Notes: generated from the sequence alone by a model not told the origin. A stretch of DNA of 64,000 bases from Streptomyces cinerochromogenes (GCF_014648635.1 NZ_BMRM01000010.1:62001-126000); one strand, 5' to 3'; counted from the first letter of the stretch, positions 1 through 8,440 are shown. Made by a program: numbers and translations.

Positions 1-779
1 GAGGAGAGGGCCGGCTCGAAGCCGGCGAGGCCGAGGCGGGCGATGAAGTCCTCCAAGTACCGCTTGGTCGCGGCGCCTTCGCCGCGCGCGGAGATCACGC
101 CGACGGTCAGCGTGTCGCCCTTGGGGAAGACCCAGCCGTAACTGCCCGGCATCGGACCCCAGTCGATCAGGACCCGCCCCTTCCAGTCCTCGGCGACCGT
201 CTCCGGCACCGGGATCTCCGCCTCCAGGCCCAGGTCCACCTGGTCGAGCTTCACACCGACGTGGGCCCCTATGCGGCTGGCGCTGCCGTCGGCCCCGACG
301 ACCGCGCGGGCCAGCACCGTCTCCCCGCCCTGCAGGACGACGGCGACCGTGCGGCGGTCCGGCACCGCCGAGCCGTGCTGCTCGACCCGCTGCACCGTGA
401 CGCCCGTCCGCAGCTCGGCACCCGCCTTCTGGGCGTGCTCGACCAGCTGCTGGTCGAACTCGGGCCGGTTGATCAGCCCGAAGAGCATCTGCTTGGAGCG
501 GCGCGTGCGGGTGAAGCGGCCGTTGTTCGAGAAGGTGACCGCGTGCACCCGGTCCCGGAAGGGCAGCTCGAAGCCGGGCGGCAGGGCGTCGCGCGAGGGG
601 CCGATGATGCCGCCGCCGCACGTCTTGTAGCGCGGCAGCTCGGCTTTCTCCAGCAACAGCACGCGCCGTCCCGCGACCGCCGCCGCGTAGGCGGCCGAGG
701 CGCCCGCGGGGCCCGCGCCCACCACGACGACGTCCCACACCCGCTGCACGTCGTCCGCCGAAGAGTTCTCGCCGCTCAC
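1..779 (-). CDS. Geranylgeranyl reductase family FAD-dependent oxidoreductase (3' end outside window)
   Basis: The gene reads leftward from a GTG at 779 and runs off the left edge, so the C-terminus is missing. The N-terminus is an FAD-binding Rossmann segment, VVVGAGPAGASAAY at about residues 18-31, ending in a glutamate after RRVLLLE. It is followed by RYKTCGGG, the cysteine-glycine motif seen in geranylgeranyl reductase-type flavoproteins, and by VVGADGSASRIG, the second FAD contact of this family. Members reduce isoprenoid double bonds or act as related flavin oxidoreductases in the cytoplasm or at the membrane. The exact substrate cannot be told. A weak GGAG lies about 13 nt upstream of the GTG. 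The gene is divergent from the M20 peptidase. Confidence 0.85.
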   Translation of the reverse strand, partial: MSGENSSADDVQRVWDVVVVGAGPAGASAAYAAAVAGRRVLLLEKAELPRYKTCGGGIIGPSRDALPPGFELPFRDRVHAVTFSNNGRFTRTRRSKQMLFGLINRPEFDQQLVEHAQKAGAELRTGVTVQRVEQHGSAVPDRRTVAVVLQGGETVLARAVVGADGSASRIGAHVGVKLDQVDLGLEAEIPVPETVAEDWKGRVLIDWGPMPGSYGWVFPKGDTLTVGVISARGEGAATKRYLEDFIARLGLAGFEPALS

Positions 780-865
780 GATGGTCTACCGCTCCGATCA
801 AAGCCGCTGCCAAGTGTCCTGTCGCATCCTACGGCGGCCGTCCGCGCAGGCCACTGTGGGAGGAT

Positions 866-905
866 CGGTGTACTCACCCCGAACACCACCGGTGTACTCA
901 CCCCG
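866..905. promoter_or_regulatory. 16-bp direct repeat upstream of the M20 peptidase
   Basis: The 16-mer CGGTGTACTCACCCCG occurs at 866-881 and again, identically, at 890-905, with starts 24 bp apart. It sits in the short region between the divergent flavoprotein and peptidase genes and ends 18 bp before the peptidase Shine-Dalgarno. A regulator binding site or a recent short duplication are both possible. The repeat itself is directly visible; the function is inferred. Confidence 0.5.
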
Positions 906-935
906 TACAACGTCGCACCCACGAGGAGCGTGCCC

Positions 936-2291
936 ATGCCGTCGAATCCGGTCGCCGAGACCGTCGCCTCGCTGCTGCCCCGGGCGAAGGCGGAGCTGAC
1001 CGAACTGGTCGCCTTCAAGTCGGTGGCGGACTTCACGCAGTTCCCGAAGAGCGAGAGCGACGCCGCCGCGGCCTGGATCGCCGACGCGCTGCGCGCCGAG
1101 GGCTTCACGGACGTGGCACTGCTGGACACCCCGGACGGCACGCAGTCCGTGTACGGCTTCCTGCCGGGCCCGGAGGGTGCGAAAACGGTTCTTCTCTACG
1201 CCCACTACGACGTGCAGCCCCCGCTCGACGAGGCCGGCTGGGCCACCCCGCCGTTCGAGCTGACCGAGCGCGACGGCCGCTGGTACGGCCGCGGGACCGC
1301 CGACTGCAAGGGCGGCTTCATCATGCACCTGCTCGCGCTGCGCGCCCTGAAGGCGAACGGCGGCGTCCCGGTCAGCGTGAAGGTGATCGTGGAGGGCTCG
1401 GAGGAGCAGGGCACGGGCGGCCTGGAGCGGTACGCCGAGCAGCACCCCGAGCTGCTCGCGGCGGACACGATCGTCATCGGCGACGCGGGCAACTTCCGGG
1501 TGGGCCTGCCGACGGTGACCACCACCCTGCGCGGCATGACCCTGGTCCGGGTGCGGATCGACACCCTGGCCGGCAACCTGCACTCGGGCCAGTTCGGCGG
1601 TGCCGCCCCGGACGCGCTGGCCGCGCTGATCCGGGTGCTGGACTCGCTGCGGGCCGAGGACGGCTCGACCACGGTCGACGGCCTGGACGCCACGGCCGAG
1701 TGGGACGGCCTGGAGTACACCGAGGAGCAGTTCCGCGCGGACGCCCGGGTACTGGACGGCGTCGGTCTGATCGGTGGCGGCTCGGTCGCCGACCGCATCT
1801 GGGCCCGTCCGGCGGTCACGGTCCTCGGCATCGACTGCCCGCCGGTCGTCGGCGCCACCCCGTCCGTGCAGTCGAGCGCCCGCGCCCTGGTCAGTCTGCG
1901 GGTGCCGCCGGGCGTGGACGCCGCCGAGGCCACCAAGCTGCTCCAGGCGCACATCGAGGCGCACACCCCGTGGGGCGCCCGGGTCGGCATCGAGCAGATC
2001 GGCCAGGGCCAGGCGTTCCGCGCCGACACCTCCAGCCCCGCCTACCAGGCGATGGCCGACGCGATGGCGGTGGCCTATCCGGGCGAGACCATGCAGTACG
2101 CCGGGCAGGGCGGCTCCATCCCGCTGTGCAACACCCTCGCCGGCCTGTACCCGCAGGCGGAGATCCTGCTCATCGGCCTGAGCGAGCCGGAGGCGCAGAT
2201 CCACGCGGTCAACGAGAGCGTCTCCCCCGAGGAGCTGGAGCGCCTCTCGGTCGCCGAGGCGCTGTTCCTGCGCAACTACGCGGCGGGCTGA
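936..2291 (+). CDS. M20 family zinc dipeptidase
   Basis: The 451-residue protein is a metallo-dipeptidase of the M20/M28 fold, probably cytoplasmic since no signal peptide is seen. Metal and catalytic residues stand out: AHYDVQPP with His90 and Asp92, RGTADCKGG with the bridging Asp123, and EGSEEQGTGG with the catalytic and metal glutamates at about 157-158. Length is normal for the family. The ATG at 936 was chosen because GAGGAG lies 7 nt upstream and the conserved N-terminal helix starts here. The longer open frame upstream overlaps the neighbouring promoter. It would hydrolyse dipeptides or N-acyl amino acids. A hairpin with arms 2300-2307 and 2322-2329 follows the stop. Confidence 0.9.
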   Translation: MPSNPVAETVASLLPRAKAELTELVAFKSVADFTQFPKSESDAAAAWIADALRAEGFTDVALLDTPDGTQSVYGFLPGPEGAKTVLLYAHYDVQPPLDEAGWATPPFELTERDGRWYGRGTADCKGGFIMHLLALRALKANGGVPVSVKVIVEGSEEQGTGGLERYAEQHPELLAADTIVIGDAGNFRVGLPTVTTTLRGMTLVRVRIDTLAGNLHSGQFGGAAPDALAALIRVLDSLRAEDGSTTVDGLDATAEWDGLEYTEEQFRADARVLDGVGLIGGGSVADRIWARPAVTVLGIDCPPVVGATPSVQSSARALVSLRVPPGVDAAEATKLLQAHIEAHTPWGARVGIEQIGQGQAFRADTSSPAYQAMADAMAVAYPGETMQYAGQGGSIPLCNTLAGLYPQAEILLIGLSEPEAQIHAVNESVSPEELERLSVAEALFLRNYAAG

Positions 2292-2299
2292 TTTCTTCT

Positions 2300-2329
2300 G
2301 CCCGCGGCAGAGGGCCCTCGCCCGCGGGC
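2300..2329 (+). terminator. Stem-loop after the M20 peptidase
   Basis: Arms GCCCGCGG (2300-2307) and CCGCGGGC (2322-2329) are perfect complements. The 14-nt loop contains the smaller palindrome AGGGCCCT. It starts 8 nt after the peptidase stop and has no T-tract, as is usual for Streptomyces hairpin terminators. Confidence 0.5.
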
Positions 2330-2353
2330 GGGGGTCCTCCCTACGGTCGGCAC

Positions 2354-3088
2354 ATGGACGTCATCGAACTGCTGCCCCGGCTGCACCTGCTCCGCTTCCC
2401 CGTCGGCCAGGCCTATCTCTGGCGCGACGACGGGGAGTTGACCCTGATCGACGCGGGCCCGATCGGCGCGGGCCGGCCGATCGCCGACGCGGTCACCGCG
2501 CTGGGGCACACGCCCCGGGACGTACGACGGGTGGTGCTCACCCACTTCCACGAGGACCACGTGGGCGGGGCGGGCGAGTTCGCCGCGCTGAGCGGGGCCG
2601 AGGTGCTGGCGCACCGCCTGGACGCCCCGTTCGTCCGCGGGGAGCGTCCGGGCCCGGAGCCGCGGACGGAGGAGTGGGAGCGGCCCCTGCACGCGGCGGC
2701 CCTGCGGCAGTTGCCCCCGGGTCCCCCGCTGCCGCCGCCCTCGCTCACCGAACTGTCCGACGGCGACGTGCTCGGCTTCGGCGGCGGCGCCCGCGTGCTG
2801 CACATCCCCGGGCACACCGACGGCAGCATCGCGGTGTTCCTGCCCGCGCACGGCGTGCTCTTCACCGGCGACACGGTGGCGGCGGCCCCGGCCGACGGCA
2901 CGCCCGTCCCGGGGGTGCTGAACCTGGACCGCGCCCTGCTCCTCGCCTCCATACGGCGGCTGGCGGAACTCGGAGCGGAGGTCGCCTGCTTCGGCCACGG
3001 CGACCCGGTGCTGTCCGGCGCCTCCGCCGTGCTCCGCTCGCTCGGTGCCGCGCCGGATCAGCCGACCGGCACCCCCGCCTCCAGGTAG
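2354..3088 (+). CDS. MBL-fold metallo-hydrolase
   Basis: The 244-residue protein carries the metallo-beta-lactamase signature THFHEDHVGG with His64, His66, Asp68 and His69. It is followed by the later metal ligands in IPGHTDGS and FTGDTV and the C-terminal CFGHGDPV. This is a binuclear zinc hydrolase of the glyoxalase II/lactonase-like group; its substrate is unknown. No Shine-Dalgarno precedes the ATG. Instead TACGGT at 2342-2347 ends 6 nt before it, so the mRNA may be leaderless. Its last 31 bp overlap the convergent Nudix gene. Confidence 0.85.
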   Translation: MDVIELLPRLHLLRFPVGQAYLWRDDGELTLIDAGPIGAGRPIADAVTALGHTPRDVRRVVLTHFHEDHVGGAGEFAALSGAEVLAHRLDAPFVRGERPGPEPRTEEWERPLHAAALRQLPPGPPLPPPSLTELSDGDVLGFGGGARVLHIPGHTDGSIAVFLPAHGVLFTGDTVAAAPADGTPVPGVLNLDRALLLASIRRLAELGAEVACFGHGDPVLSGASAVLRSLGAAPDQPTGTPASR

Positions 3089-4101
3089 AGCGCGCTGCCC
3101 CGCTCCCGGGCGCGCAGGGCCCAGCGCAGCCGCTCGTAGCGGACCGGCGGCAGCATCCCGGCGGCCTCCTCCTCCGTGGCGAACCGCCAGGCGCGCAGCT
3201 CGGGGCCGGGCAGCAGCACCCGGGAGGCCTCGCCGGGCTCCAGCCGGCCGCCGTCGAACAGCAGCCGCAGCCCGCCGAATCCGGGCGGGGCGGGCCGCTC
3301 CCAGTCCACGACGAGCAGCCGGGGCACCTCCTGGAGCCGTATCCCGGTCTCCTCGGCGACCTCGCGCATCCCGGCGCGGGCCGGCGCCTCGCCCCGCTCC
3401 ACCACACCGCCGGGGAACTCCCAGCCGGGCTTGTAGGTGGGGTCGACGAGCAGCACCCGGTCCTGCTCGTCGAAGAGCAGCACCCCGGCGGCGAGCGTCT
3501 CGGCGGTCGGCTCGGGGGTCTGCACGATGTCGCACGCGGGTACGGCACCGCTGCCGACGGCCTCGGCGATGCGGACGGCGGTCTCGTACGGGGTGAGGTC
3601 GCTGGTGTCGACCGGGTGGGCGTCGGCGGTGAGCCAGGAGGCGAGGGCGGCGCGGTAGGGCTCGATCCGGTCGTACGACCACTGCCGTGTGCGCAGATCG
3701 CCGTCGGGTTCGTCGGGCGGGGCCTCCCGCCCGGCTATCCGCTCGCGCAGGATCGTTTCGGCCGGGGCGAGGAGCAGATGGTGCACGGCGATCCGGCGGG
3801 CGGCGAGACCGCCGAAGATCTCGTCGCGGTACTCCTGGCGGAGCAGGGTCATGGGCACCACGAGGGTGCCGCCCAGTTCGGCGAGCATCGCGGCGGCGGT
3901 GTCGACCACCAGCCGGCGCCAGATCGGCAGGTCCTGGAAGTCGCCTGCCTCGGCGAGGTGCTTGGGCGGCAGCAGGTGCGTGAGCGCCCCGCCGATGACC
4001 TCGGGGTCGAAGAGCGCGCTGTTCGGGATCAGTTCGATCAGTTCGCGTGCCGTGGTGGTCTTCCCCGCACCGAACGCGCCGTTGATCCAGACGACGGTCA
4101 C
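3058..4101 (-). CDS. TmrB-like P-loop kinase domain fused to a Nudix hydrolase
   Basis: This 347-residue protein has two domains. Residues 1 to about 185 begin WINGAFGAGKTTTARE, with the P-loop at 8-16, closely resembling the ATP-binding domain of the tunicamycin-resistance protein TmrB and related small kinases. Residues about 200-347 form a Nudix domain whose box fits G-x5-E-x7-REVxEExGI exactly from Gly232 (GGVVERGEAP, then REVAEETGI to residue 254). The GTG at 4101 is preceded by GAGGGGGAG at normal spacing; the longer open frame upstream lacks this. It overlaps the convergent MBL gene by 31 bp. A nucleotide- or sugar-phosphate-directed kinase/pyrophosphohydrolase is likely, but the substrate is unknown. 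Confidence 0.8.
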   Translation of the reverse strand: MTVVWINGAFGAGKTTTARELIELIPNSALFDPEVIGGALTHLLPPKHLAEAGDFQDLPIWRRLVVDTAAAMLAELGGTLVVPMTLLRQEYRDEIFGGLAARRIAVHHLLLAPAETILRERIAGREAPPDEPDGDLRTRQWSYDRIEPYRAALASWLTADAHPVDTSDLTPYETAVRIAEAVGSGAVPACDIVQTPEPTAETLAAGVLLFDEQDRVLLVDPTYKPGWEFPGGVVERGEAPARAGMREVAEETGIRLQEVPRLLVVDWERPAPPGFGGLRLLFDGGRLEPGEASRVLLPGPELRAWRFATEEEAAGMLPPVRYERLRWALRARERGSALYLEAGVPVG

Positions 4102-4255
4102 GGACTCCCCCTCTTCTGTTGGCCCCCTGAGGCTTGCCCGCTCCACCCTGCCACGGAAACCCCCTCCCGTTGAGGGCGCCTGTCCGCGCGCGCACGGGAG
4201 TGCCGGTGCCCCCGGGCGGCGGGGAGCACCGGCACGCACGCCGTACGCCGTCGGC

Positions 4256-4447
4256 TCAGTCGTCCCCGAGGGCGTGGTGGTCGACGTCGAGGCTGTCCTG
4301 GGCCACGAGGTGGCCGGCCCCGTCGAGGGTGTCCGAGACGTTGAGGTCGCCGAGCGGCCCGTGGTCCGCCGCGTGGGAAGGGGTGACGGCGGCCACGACG
4401 AATCCGGCGGCGAGGGTGGCGATGGCGAGCATGCTGCGCTTCTTCAT
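4256..4447 (-). CDS. Small secreted protein, 63 aa
   Basis: The gene starts MKKRSMLAIATLAAGFVVAA, a classical Sec signal peptide with likely cleavage after SHA. This leaves a mature peptide of about 36 residues that is acidic and His/Asp-rich (DHGPLGDLNV, DVDHHALGDD). No cysteines and no known domain are visible. Such small exported peptides are common in Streptomyces and mostly uncharacterised. A surface or metal-binding role would be a guess. Confidence 0.6.
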   Translation of the reverse strand: MKKRSMLAIATLAAGFVVAAVTPSHAADHGPLGDLNVSDTLDGAGHLVAQDSLDVDHHALGDD

Positions 4448-4488
4448 GCCCTGATCAACTGCACGGGCCGCCAGGAGTCACGCGGAGC

Positions 4489-4547
4489 GCGGCGGTTTCG
4501 TCCACGCGTCCGTCAGGTGCGGCGGTTTCGTCACGCGTCCGTGAGGC
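4489..4547. repeat. Two tandem copies of a 29-30 bp repeat
   Basis: The unit at 4489-4518 begins GCGGCGGTTTCGTC and is followed directly by a near-identical 29-bp unit at 4519-4547. They differ by one deleted base and a few substitutions, and each contains ACGCGTCCGT. The repeat lies between the small secreted-protein gene and the next rightward gene, and may hold regulatory sites. Confidence 0.6.
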
Positions 4548-4678
4548 GCGGCGGCCGTAGCCTTCCGCTCCACGGTGAGCGCGGGAAACCTCGTGGCCCG
4601 GTGATCACCCAGCGGATAGTCTCCGGGAGGCCCGGTGGCGCCGGGACCGTCCGAGGCGACCGCAGAAGGGCCACAGCC

Positions 4679-5050
4679 ATGACCAGCCCCCGCCCCACCA
4701 CCACGCTCTGGCGTCCGACAGGGCCCGTGGAGCTGGAACTGGTCCGCGAGCTGGGGTGGCGGGCGTGGCCGCCGCGGCTTCCGGAGCAGCCGATCTTCTA
4801 TCCGGTGCTCAACGAGGACTACGCGGTCCGCATCGCCCGGGACTGGAACGTCCGGCACGACGGCGCCGGTTTCGTCACCCGCTTCGAGGTCGACAGCGCC
4901 TTCCTCGCCCGGTACCCGGTCCGGCAGGCCGGCGGCGAGACCATCCTGGAGCTGTGGGTGCCGGCCGAGGAACTGGACGAGTTCAACGCGCACATCGTCG
5001 GCCGCATCGAGGTCGTGCGCACGTTCCGCCCGGCCGAGGAGCACGCGTGA
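4679..5050 (+). CDS. Conserved small protein, often annotated ADP-ribosylation/crystallin J1
   Basis: The 123-residue soluble protein begins MTSPRPTTTLWRPTG and contains WPPRLPEQPIFYPVLNEDYA and FNAHIVGRIEVV. I recognise these as a conserved actinobacterial family commonly labelled ADP-ribosylation/crystallin J1. That label is weakly founded and I see no catalytic motif. AGAAGGG lies about 8 nt before the ATG. Its TGA overlaps the next gene's GTG in a GTGA junction, so the two are translationally coupled. Confidence 0.75.
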   Translation: MTSPRPTTTLWRPTGPVELELVRELGWRAWPPRLPEQPIFYPVLNEDYAVRIARDWNVRHDGAGFVTRFEVDSAFLARYPVRQAGGETILELWVPAEELDEFNAHIVGRIEVVRTFRPAEEHA

Positions 5051-5820
5051 ACGGCGCCCCCGCCTCCGGCGCCGCGGCCGGGGGGTACGTCGAGGACGTC
5101 GTACGGTCGGGCGAGCGGCTCGTGCGGAGCGCGGCCGGACTGTCCGGGGAGGAGCTGCGGGCCCCCTCGGGACTGGCGGCGTGGACCCGCGGTCATGTGC
5201 TCGCGCATGTCCGCCACAGCGTGGACGCCTACGTCCGGCTGCTGCGGCTCGCGCGCACCGGCCGTGAGCCGGGTCCGCGCGCGGACGCGGCGGCACTGGC
5301 CGCGGCGGTCGAGCGGGACGCCGTACTGCCCGCCGGCCGGCTCGCCGCCCTGCTGCGGGACGCTCTCGACCGGTTCACGGCCGAGGCCCGTACGGCGCCC
5401 GCCTCCGCCTGGGACCGGCTCGTCCCGGCACCGGCCGGCTGGCGCCACCCCGCCTGGTACCTGCTGCTGCGCTGTCTGCGCGAGCTGGAGACGCATCACC
5501 TGGACCTGGCTCTCGGGTACGGCACCGGGAACTGGCCGGAGCGGTACGTCCGCTGGGCGCTGGACGACACCCTCGGGACGCTGCGGGAGCAGGGGTTCCC
5601 GCTCGCCTCCGTGGCGGCCGGCGACCTCGGCCGGCGCTGGTCCCTCGCGACGGAGGGCCCGTCGGTCTCCGGGGAGGGACACCGGCTGCTCGGCTGGCTC
5701 ACCGGCCGGCTGCCCGCCGAGGGACTGGTCGTCGACGGCCCGGCCGAGCCGCTGCCCCGGCCGCCCGCCTGGCCCCAGCCGCCGCTGCCGGGCTGGGGCA
5801 GGGTCACTGACGCGTCGTAG
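5047..5820 (+). CDS. Maleylpyruvate isomerase (MDMPI/DinB-like) mycothiol-dependent protein
   Basis: The 257-residue protein shows the four-helix MDMPI_N pattern: an N-terminal helix with VRSGERLVRSAAGLSGEELR, then LAAWTRGHVLAHVRHS and ELETHHLDLALGYG. The histidines in these motifs are the usual divalent-metal ligands. In characterised members this fold binds mycothiol and isomerises maleylpyruvate or performs thiol transfer; the substrate here is unknown. The GTG at 5047 overlaps the previous stop. The C-terminal about 60 residues are proline-rich and less conserved. Confidence 0.8.
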   Translation: MNGAPASGAAAGGYVEDVVRSGERLVRSAAGLSGEELRAPSGLAAWTRGHVLAHVRHSVDAYVRLLRLARTGREPGPRADAAALAAAVERDAVLPAGRLAALLRDALDRFTAEARTAPASAWDRLVPAPAGWRHPAWYLLLRCLRELETHHLDLALGYGTGNWPERYVRWALDDTLGTLREQGFPLASVAAGDLGRRWSLATEGPSVSGEGHRLLGWLTGRLPAEGLVVDGPAEPLPRPPAWPQPPLPGWGRVTDAS

Positions 5821-5972
5821 CACCCGAAGCGAACAGATCCGAACATCCTTTCCGCCCTCCCTGACGCCCCTCTTCCAACACAGTCCGACACGTCCTACCG
5901 TAAACGCGCATCGATGACGCGTACATGCCGTACGTGCCGTCATCCGGTTTCGCGAGTCGGAGGAACGTAACG

Positions 5973-8072
5973 ATGCGTCACCCTCACACCCGCACCACCC
6001 ACACAACCGACACCACCCACACCACCAGCACCACCCGCACCACCCGCACCACCCGCCGAAGAGTGGCCGGAGCCCTGACCGCGGGGCTGCTGTGCGCGGC
6101 GGGCCTGGCCGCCCCCGCCCTGGCCGCCCCCGGCCTCGCCGCCCCCGCCCGGACCCCCGCGGCACCGGCCGCCCCCGCCCTCGCCGACGGCCTCGCGCTC
6201 ACCCCGCCGATGGGCTTCAACAACTGGAACTCCACGCACTGCCGCGCCGAGTTCGACGAGTCCATGGTCAAGGGCGTCGCGGACCTCTTCGTGCAGAAGG
6301 GGCTGAAGGACGCGGGCTACCAGTACGTCAACCTGGACGACTGCTGGGCCCTGCCGGACCGCGACGCGAACGGCAAGCTGGTGCCCGACCCCGCCCGCTT
6401 CCCCCACGGGATCAAGGCGGTCGCGGACTACGTCCACGCCAAGGGCCTCAAGCTCGGCATCTACACCAGCGCCGGCAGCAAGACCTGCAACAGCGCGGGC
6501 TTCCCCGGCGCGCTCGGCCACGAGTACAGCGACGCGCGCCAGTTCGCCGACTGGGGCGTCGACTACCTGAAGTACGACAACTGCAACAACCAGGGCGTGG
6601 ACGCCCGTCAGCGCTACCGCACCATGCGGGACGCGCTGAAGGCGACCGGCCGGCCGATCGTCTACAGCATCTGCGAATGGGGCGAGAACAAGCCCTGGCA
6701 GTGGGCCTCGGACGTCGGCCACCTGTGGCGGACCACCGGGGACATCAGCGACAGCTGGAGTTCGATGCTGTCGATCCTCAAGCAGAACCTGCCCCTCGCG
6801 CCGTACGCCGGACCGGGCCACTGGAACGACCCCGACATGCTGGAGGTCGGCAACGGCGGCATGACGGACACCGAGTACCGCTCGCACTTCTCGCTCTGGT
6901 CGGTGATGGCCGCGCCGCTGCTCATCGGCACCGACCTGCGCAAGGCCTCCCAGGCGACCTACGACATCCTGGGCGACAAGGAGGTCATCGCCGTCGACCA
7001 GGACCCGCTCGGCAGACAGGGCGTGGTCGTCTCCTCCGCGGGCGGGCGCTGGGTCGTCGCCAAGGAGATGAAGGACGGCAGTCGCGCCGTGGCCCTGTTC
7101 AACGAGTCCGGCACCGCCCAGCGGATCGCCACCACCGCGAGCGCCGTCGGCCTGCCCGGCGCCGACGGCTACACCCTGCGCGACCTGTGGCAGCACCGCT
7201 CGTACAACACCGCCGGCACCATCGCCGCCACCGTCCCGGCGCACGGCACCGTCCTGCTGCGCGTCTCGGCCGACCCGCGCTGGGCCGCCCATCCGCCCGC
7301 CGTCGAACTCGGCCTGGACGGCAGCCCGTTGCTGGAGGCGGCCACCCCGGCCGCGCTGACCAGCACCGTCACCGACCTGGGCCGCACGGCCGCGCGGCAG
7401 GTGTCCGTGGCGCTGACCGGCCCCGCCGGCTGGACCGTACGGGCCACCTCGGCGACCTCGGCACCCGCCCTCGCCACCGGCGCGACCCTGCGCACCGGCT
7501 GGCAGGTGACCGCCCCGGCCGGCACCCCGGCCGGCTCCTACGCCCTCACGCTGCGCACGAGGTACCGCTCACCGTCCGGCACGGCGGTCACCGGCAGCGT
7601 CCCGCTGACCGCGTCCGTCGTCACGGCGCCGCCCGAGGGTACGTCGTACCTCGGCGACCTGCCCTGGCTGTCGGCGAGCAACGGCTGGGGGCCCGTGGAG
7701 CGTGACACCAGCAACGGGGAGAGCGCCGCGGGCGACGGCGCCCCGCTCACCATCGGCGGGACCGTGTACGCCAAGGGGCTCGGCGTCCACGCGCTCAGCG
7801 ACCTCTCCTTCTACACCGGCAAGGCCTGCGAGAAGGTCACGGCGGACGTCGGCGTGGACGACGAGAAGGGCACGAAGGGCACCGTCGCCTTCGAGATCTG
7901 GGCGGACGGCACCAAGGCCGCCGCCACGGGTGTCCTGACCAACGCGCTGTCCGCCCAGCCGCTCAGTGCCGACATCAGCGGCGCCCAGGTGGTCCGGCTC
8001 GTCGTCACCGACGGCGGGGACGGCATCGACTCGGACCACGCGGACTGGGCGAACGCGCGGCTCGTCTGCTGA
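5973..8072 (+). CDS. Secreted GH27 alpha-galactosidase with NEW3 and NPCBM domains
   Basis: The 699-residue precursor is an exported glycosidase cleaving alpha-galactosides. The n-region of its signal peptide is unusually long and built of Thr, His and Arg, followed by the hydrophobic VAGALTAGLLCAAGLA and Ala-rich cleavage sites. The catalytic TIM barrel begins at about residue 77 (TPPMGFNNWNS). DYLKYDNCN holds the nucleophile Asp202, and RTTGDISDSW the acid/base Asp257, both aligned with human alpha-galactosidase A. A NEW3-type beta-sandwich follows at about 450-550, then an NPCBM carbohydrate module at about 554-699 (AKGLGVHALSDLSFY). GGAGGAA at 5959-5965 fixes the ATG at 5973. Confidence 0.93.
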   Translation: MRHPHTRTTHTTDTTHTTSTTRTTRTTRRRVAGALTAGLLCAAGLAAPALAAPGLAAPARTPAAPAAPALADGLALTPPMGFNNWNSTHCRAEFDESMVKGVADLFVQKGLKDAGYQYVNLDDCWALPDRDANGKLVPDPARFPHGIKAVADYVHAKGLKLGIYTSAGSKTCNSAGFPGALGHEYSDARQFADWGVDYLKYDNCNNQGVDARQRYRTMRDALKATGRPIVYSICEWGENKPWQWASDVGHLWRTTGDISDSWSSMLSILKQNLPLAPYAGPGHWNDPDMLEVGNGGMTDTEYRSHFSLWSVMAAPLLIGTDLRKASQATYDILGDKEVIAVDQDPLGRQGVVVSSAGGRWVVAKEMKDGSRAVALFNESGTAQRIATTASAVGLPGADGYTLRDLWQHRSYNTAGTIAATVPAHGTVLLRVSADPRWAAHPPAVELGLDGSPLLEAATPAALTSTVTDLGRTAARQVSVALTGPAGWTVRATSATSAPALATGATLRTGWQVTAPAGTPAGSYALTLRTRYRSPSGTAVTGSVPLTASVVTAPPEGTSYLGDLPWLSASNGWGPVERDTSNGESAAGDGAPLTIGGTVYAKGLGVHALSDLSFYTGKACEKVTADVGVDDEKGTKGTVAFEIWADGTKAAATGVLTNALSAQPLSADISGAQVVRLVVTDGGDGIDSDHADWANARLVC

Positions 8073-8084
8073 ACCCCAGGGGCA

Positions 8085-8156
8085 GGGGCGGCACACCGCG
8101 CAGCCGGTCGCGGACCGACTCGGCGGCGGCCGCACGGCCCGCCGGCGTGCCGCCCC
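8085..8156. terminator. Possible long stem-loop between convergent genes
   Basis: Perfect 10-bp arms GGGGCGGCAC (8085-8094) and GTGCCGCCCC (8147-8156) enclose a 52-nt GC-rich loop. The structure lies between the ends of the alpha-galactosidase and the small secreted-protein gene, so it may end transcription in both directions. The large loop keeps confidence low. Confidence 0.3.
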
Positions 8157-8164
8157 CGGCCCCT

Positions 8165-8440
8165 CTACTCCTGGGAGGCGCGCCGGCAGGCGTCCAGGGC
8201 GAGCTGCGCGGGGACGTACTCCCGGCGCAGCTGGAAGTAGCAGGCCCGTACGCTCTCCGGGCTGCCGTCGGCCGCGGTGAGGCACGCCTCCTCGACCACG
8301 GCGGGATCGGCTCCGGGATGCGACTGCAGGACCTCGTAGAAGCAGGCCTGCGGCGTCGCGTGGGCGGCCGGTGCGGTGGCCACGGCACCGCCGAGGGCAA
8401 GGGCGAGGCCCCCGACGGTTGCGGCGAGACGCTTGAGCAT
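8165..8440 (-). CDS. Small secreted four-cysteine protein, 91 aa
   Basis: The N-terminus MLKRLAATVGGLALALGGAV plus the AHA cleavage site is a clear signal peptide. The mature part of about 63 residues has four cysteines (33, 53, 67, 85), spaced as for two disulfides, and helical segments such as PAVVEEACLTAADGS. GGAAGGAA precedes the ATG. No enzymatic motif is visible. It is probably an extracellular helical disulfide protein of unknown role. Confidence 0.7.
   Translation of the reverse strand: MLKRLAATVGGLALALGGAVATAPAAHATPQACFYEVLQSHPGADPAVVEEACLTAADGSPESVRACYFQLRREYVPAQLALDACRRASQE

Noticed and set aside
261..935. Long open frame extending the M20 peptidase upstream
   Set aside because: It reads antisense through the flavoprotein gene and promoter. 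The ribosome-binding site and conserved start point to 936.
4134..5050. Plus-strand frame over the small secreted-protein gene
   Set aside because: Composition is that of antisense reading, and the minus strand has a clear signal peptide.
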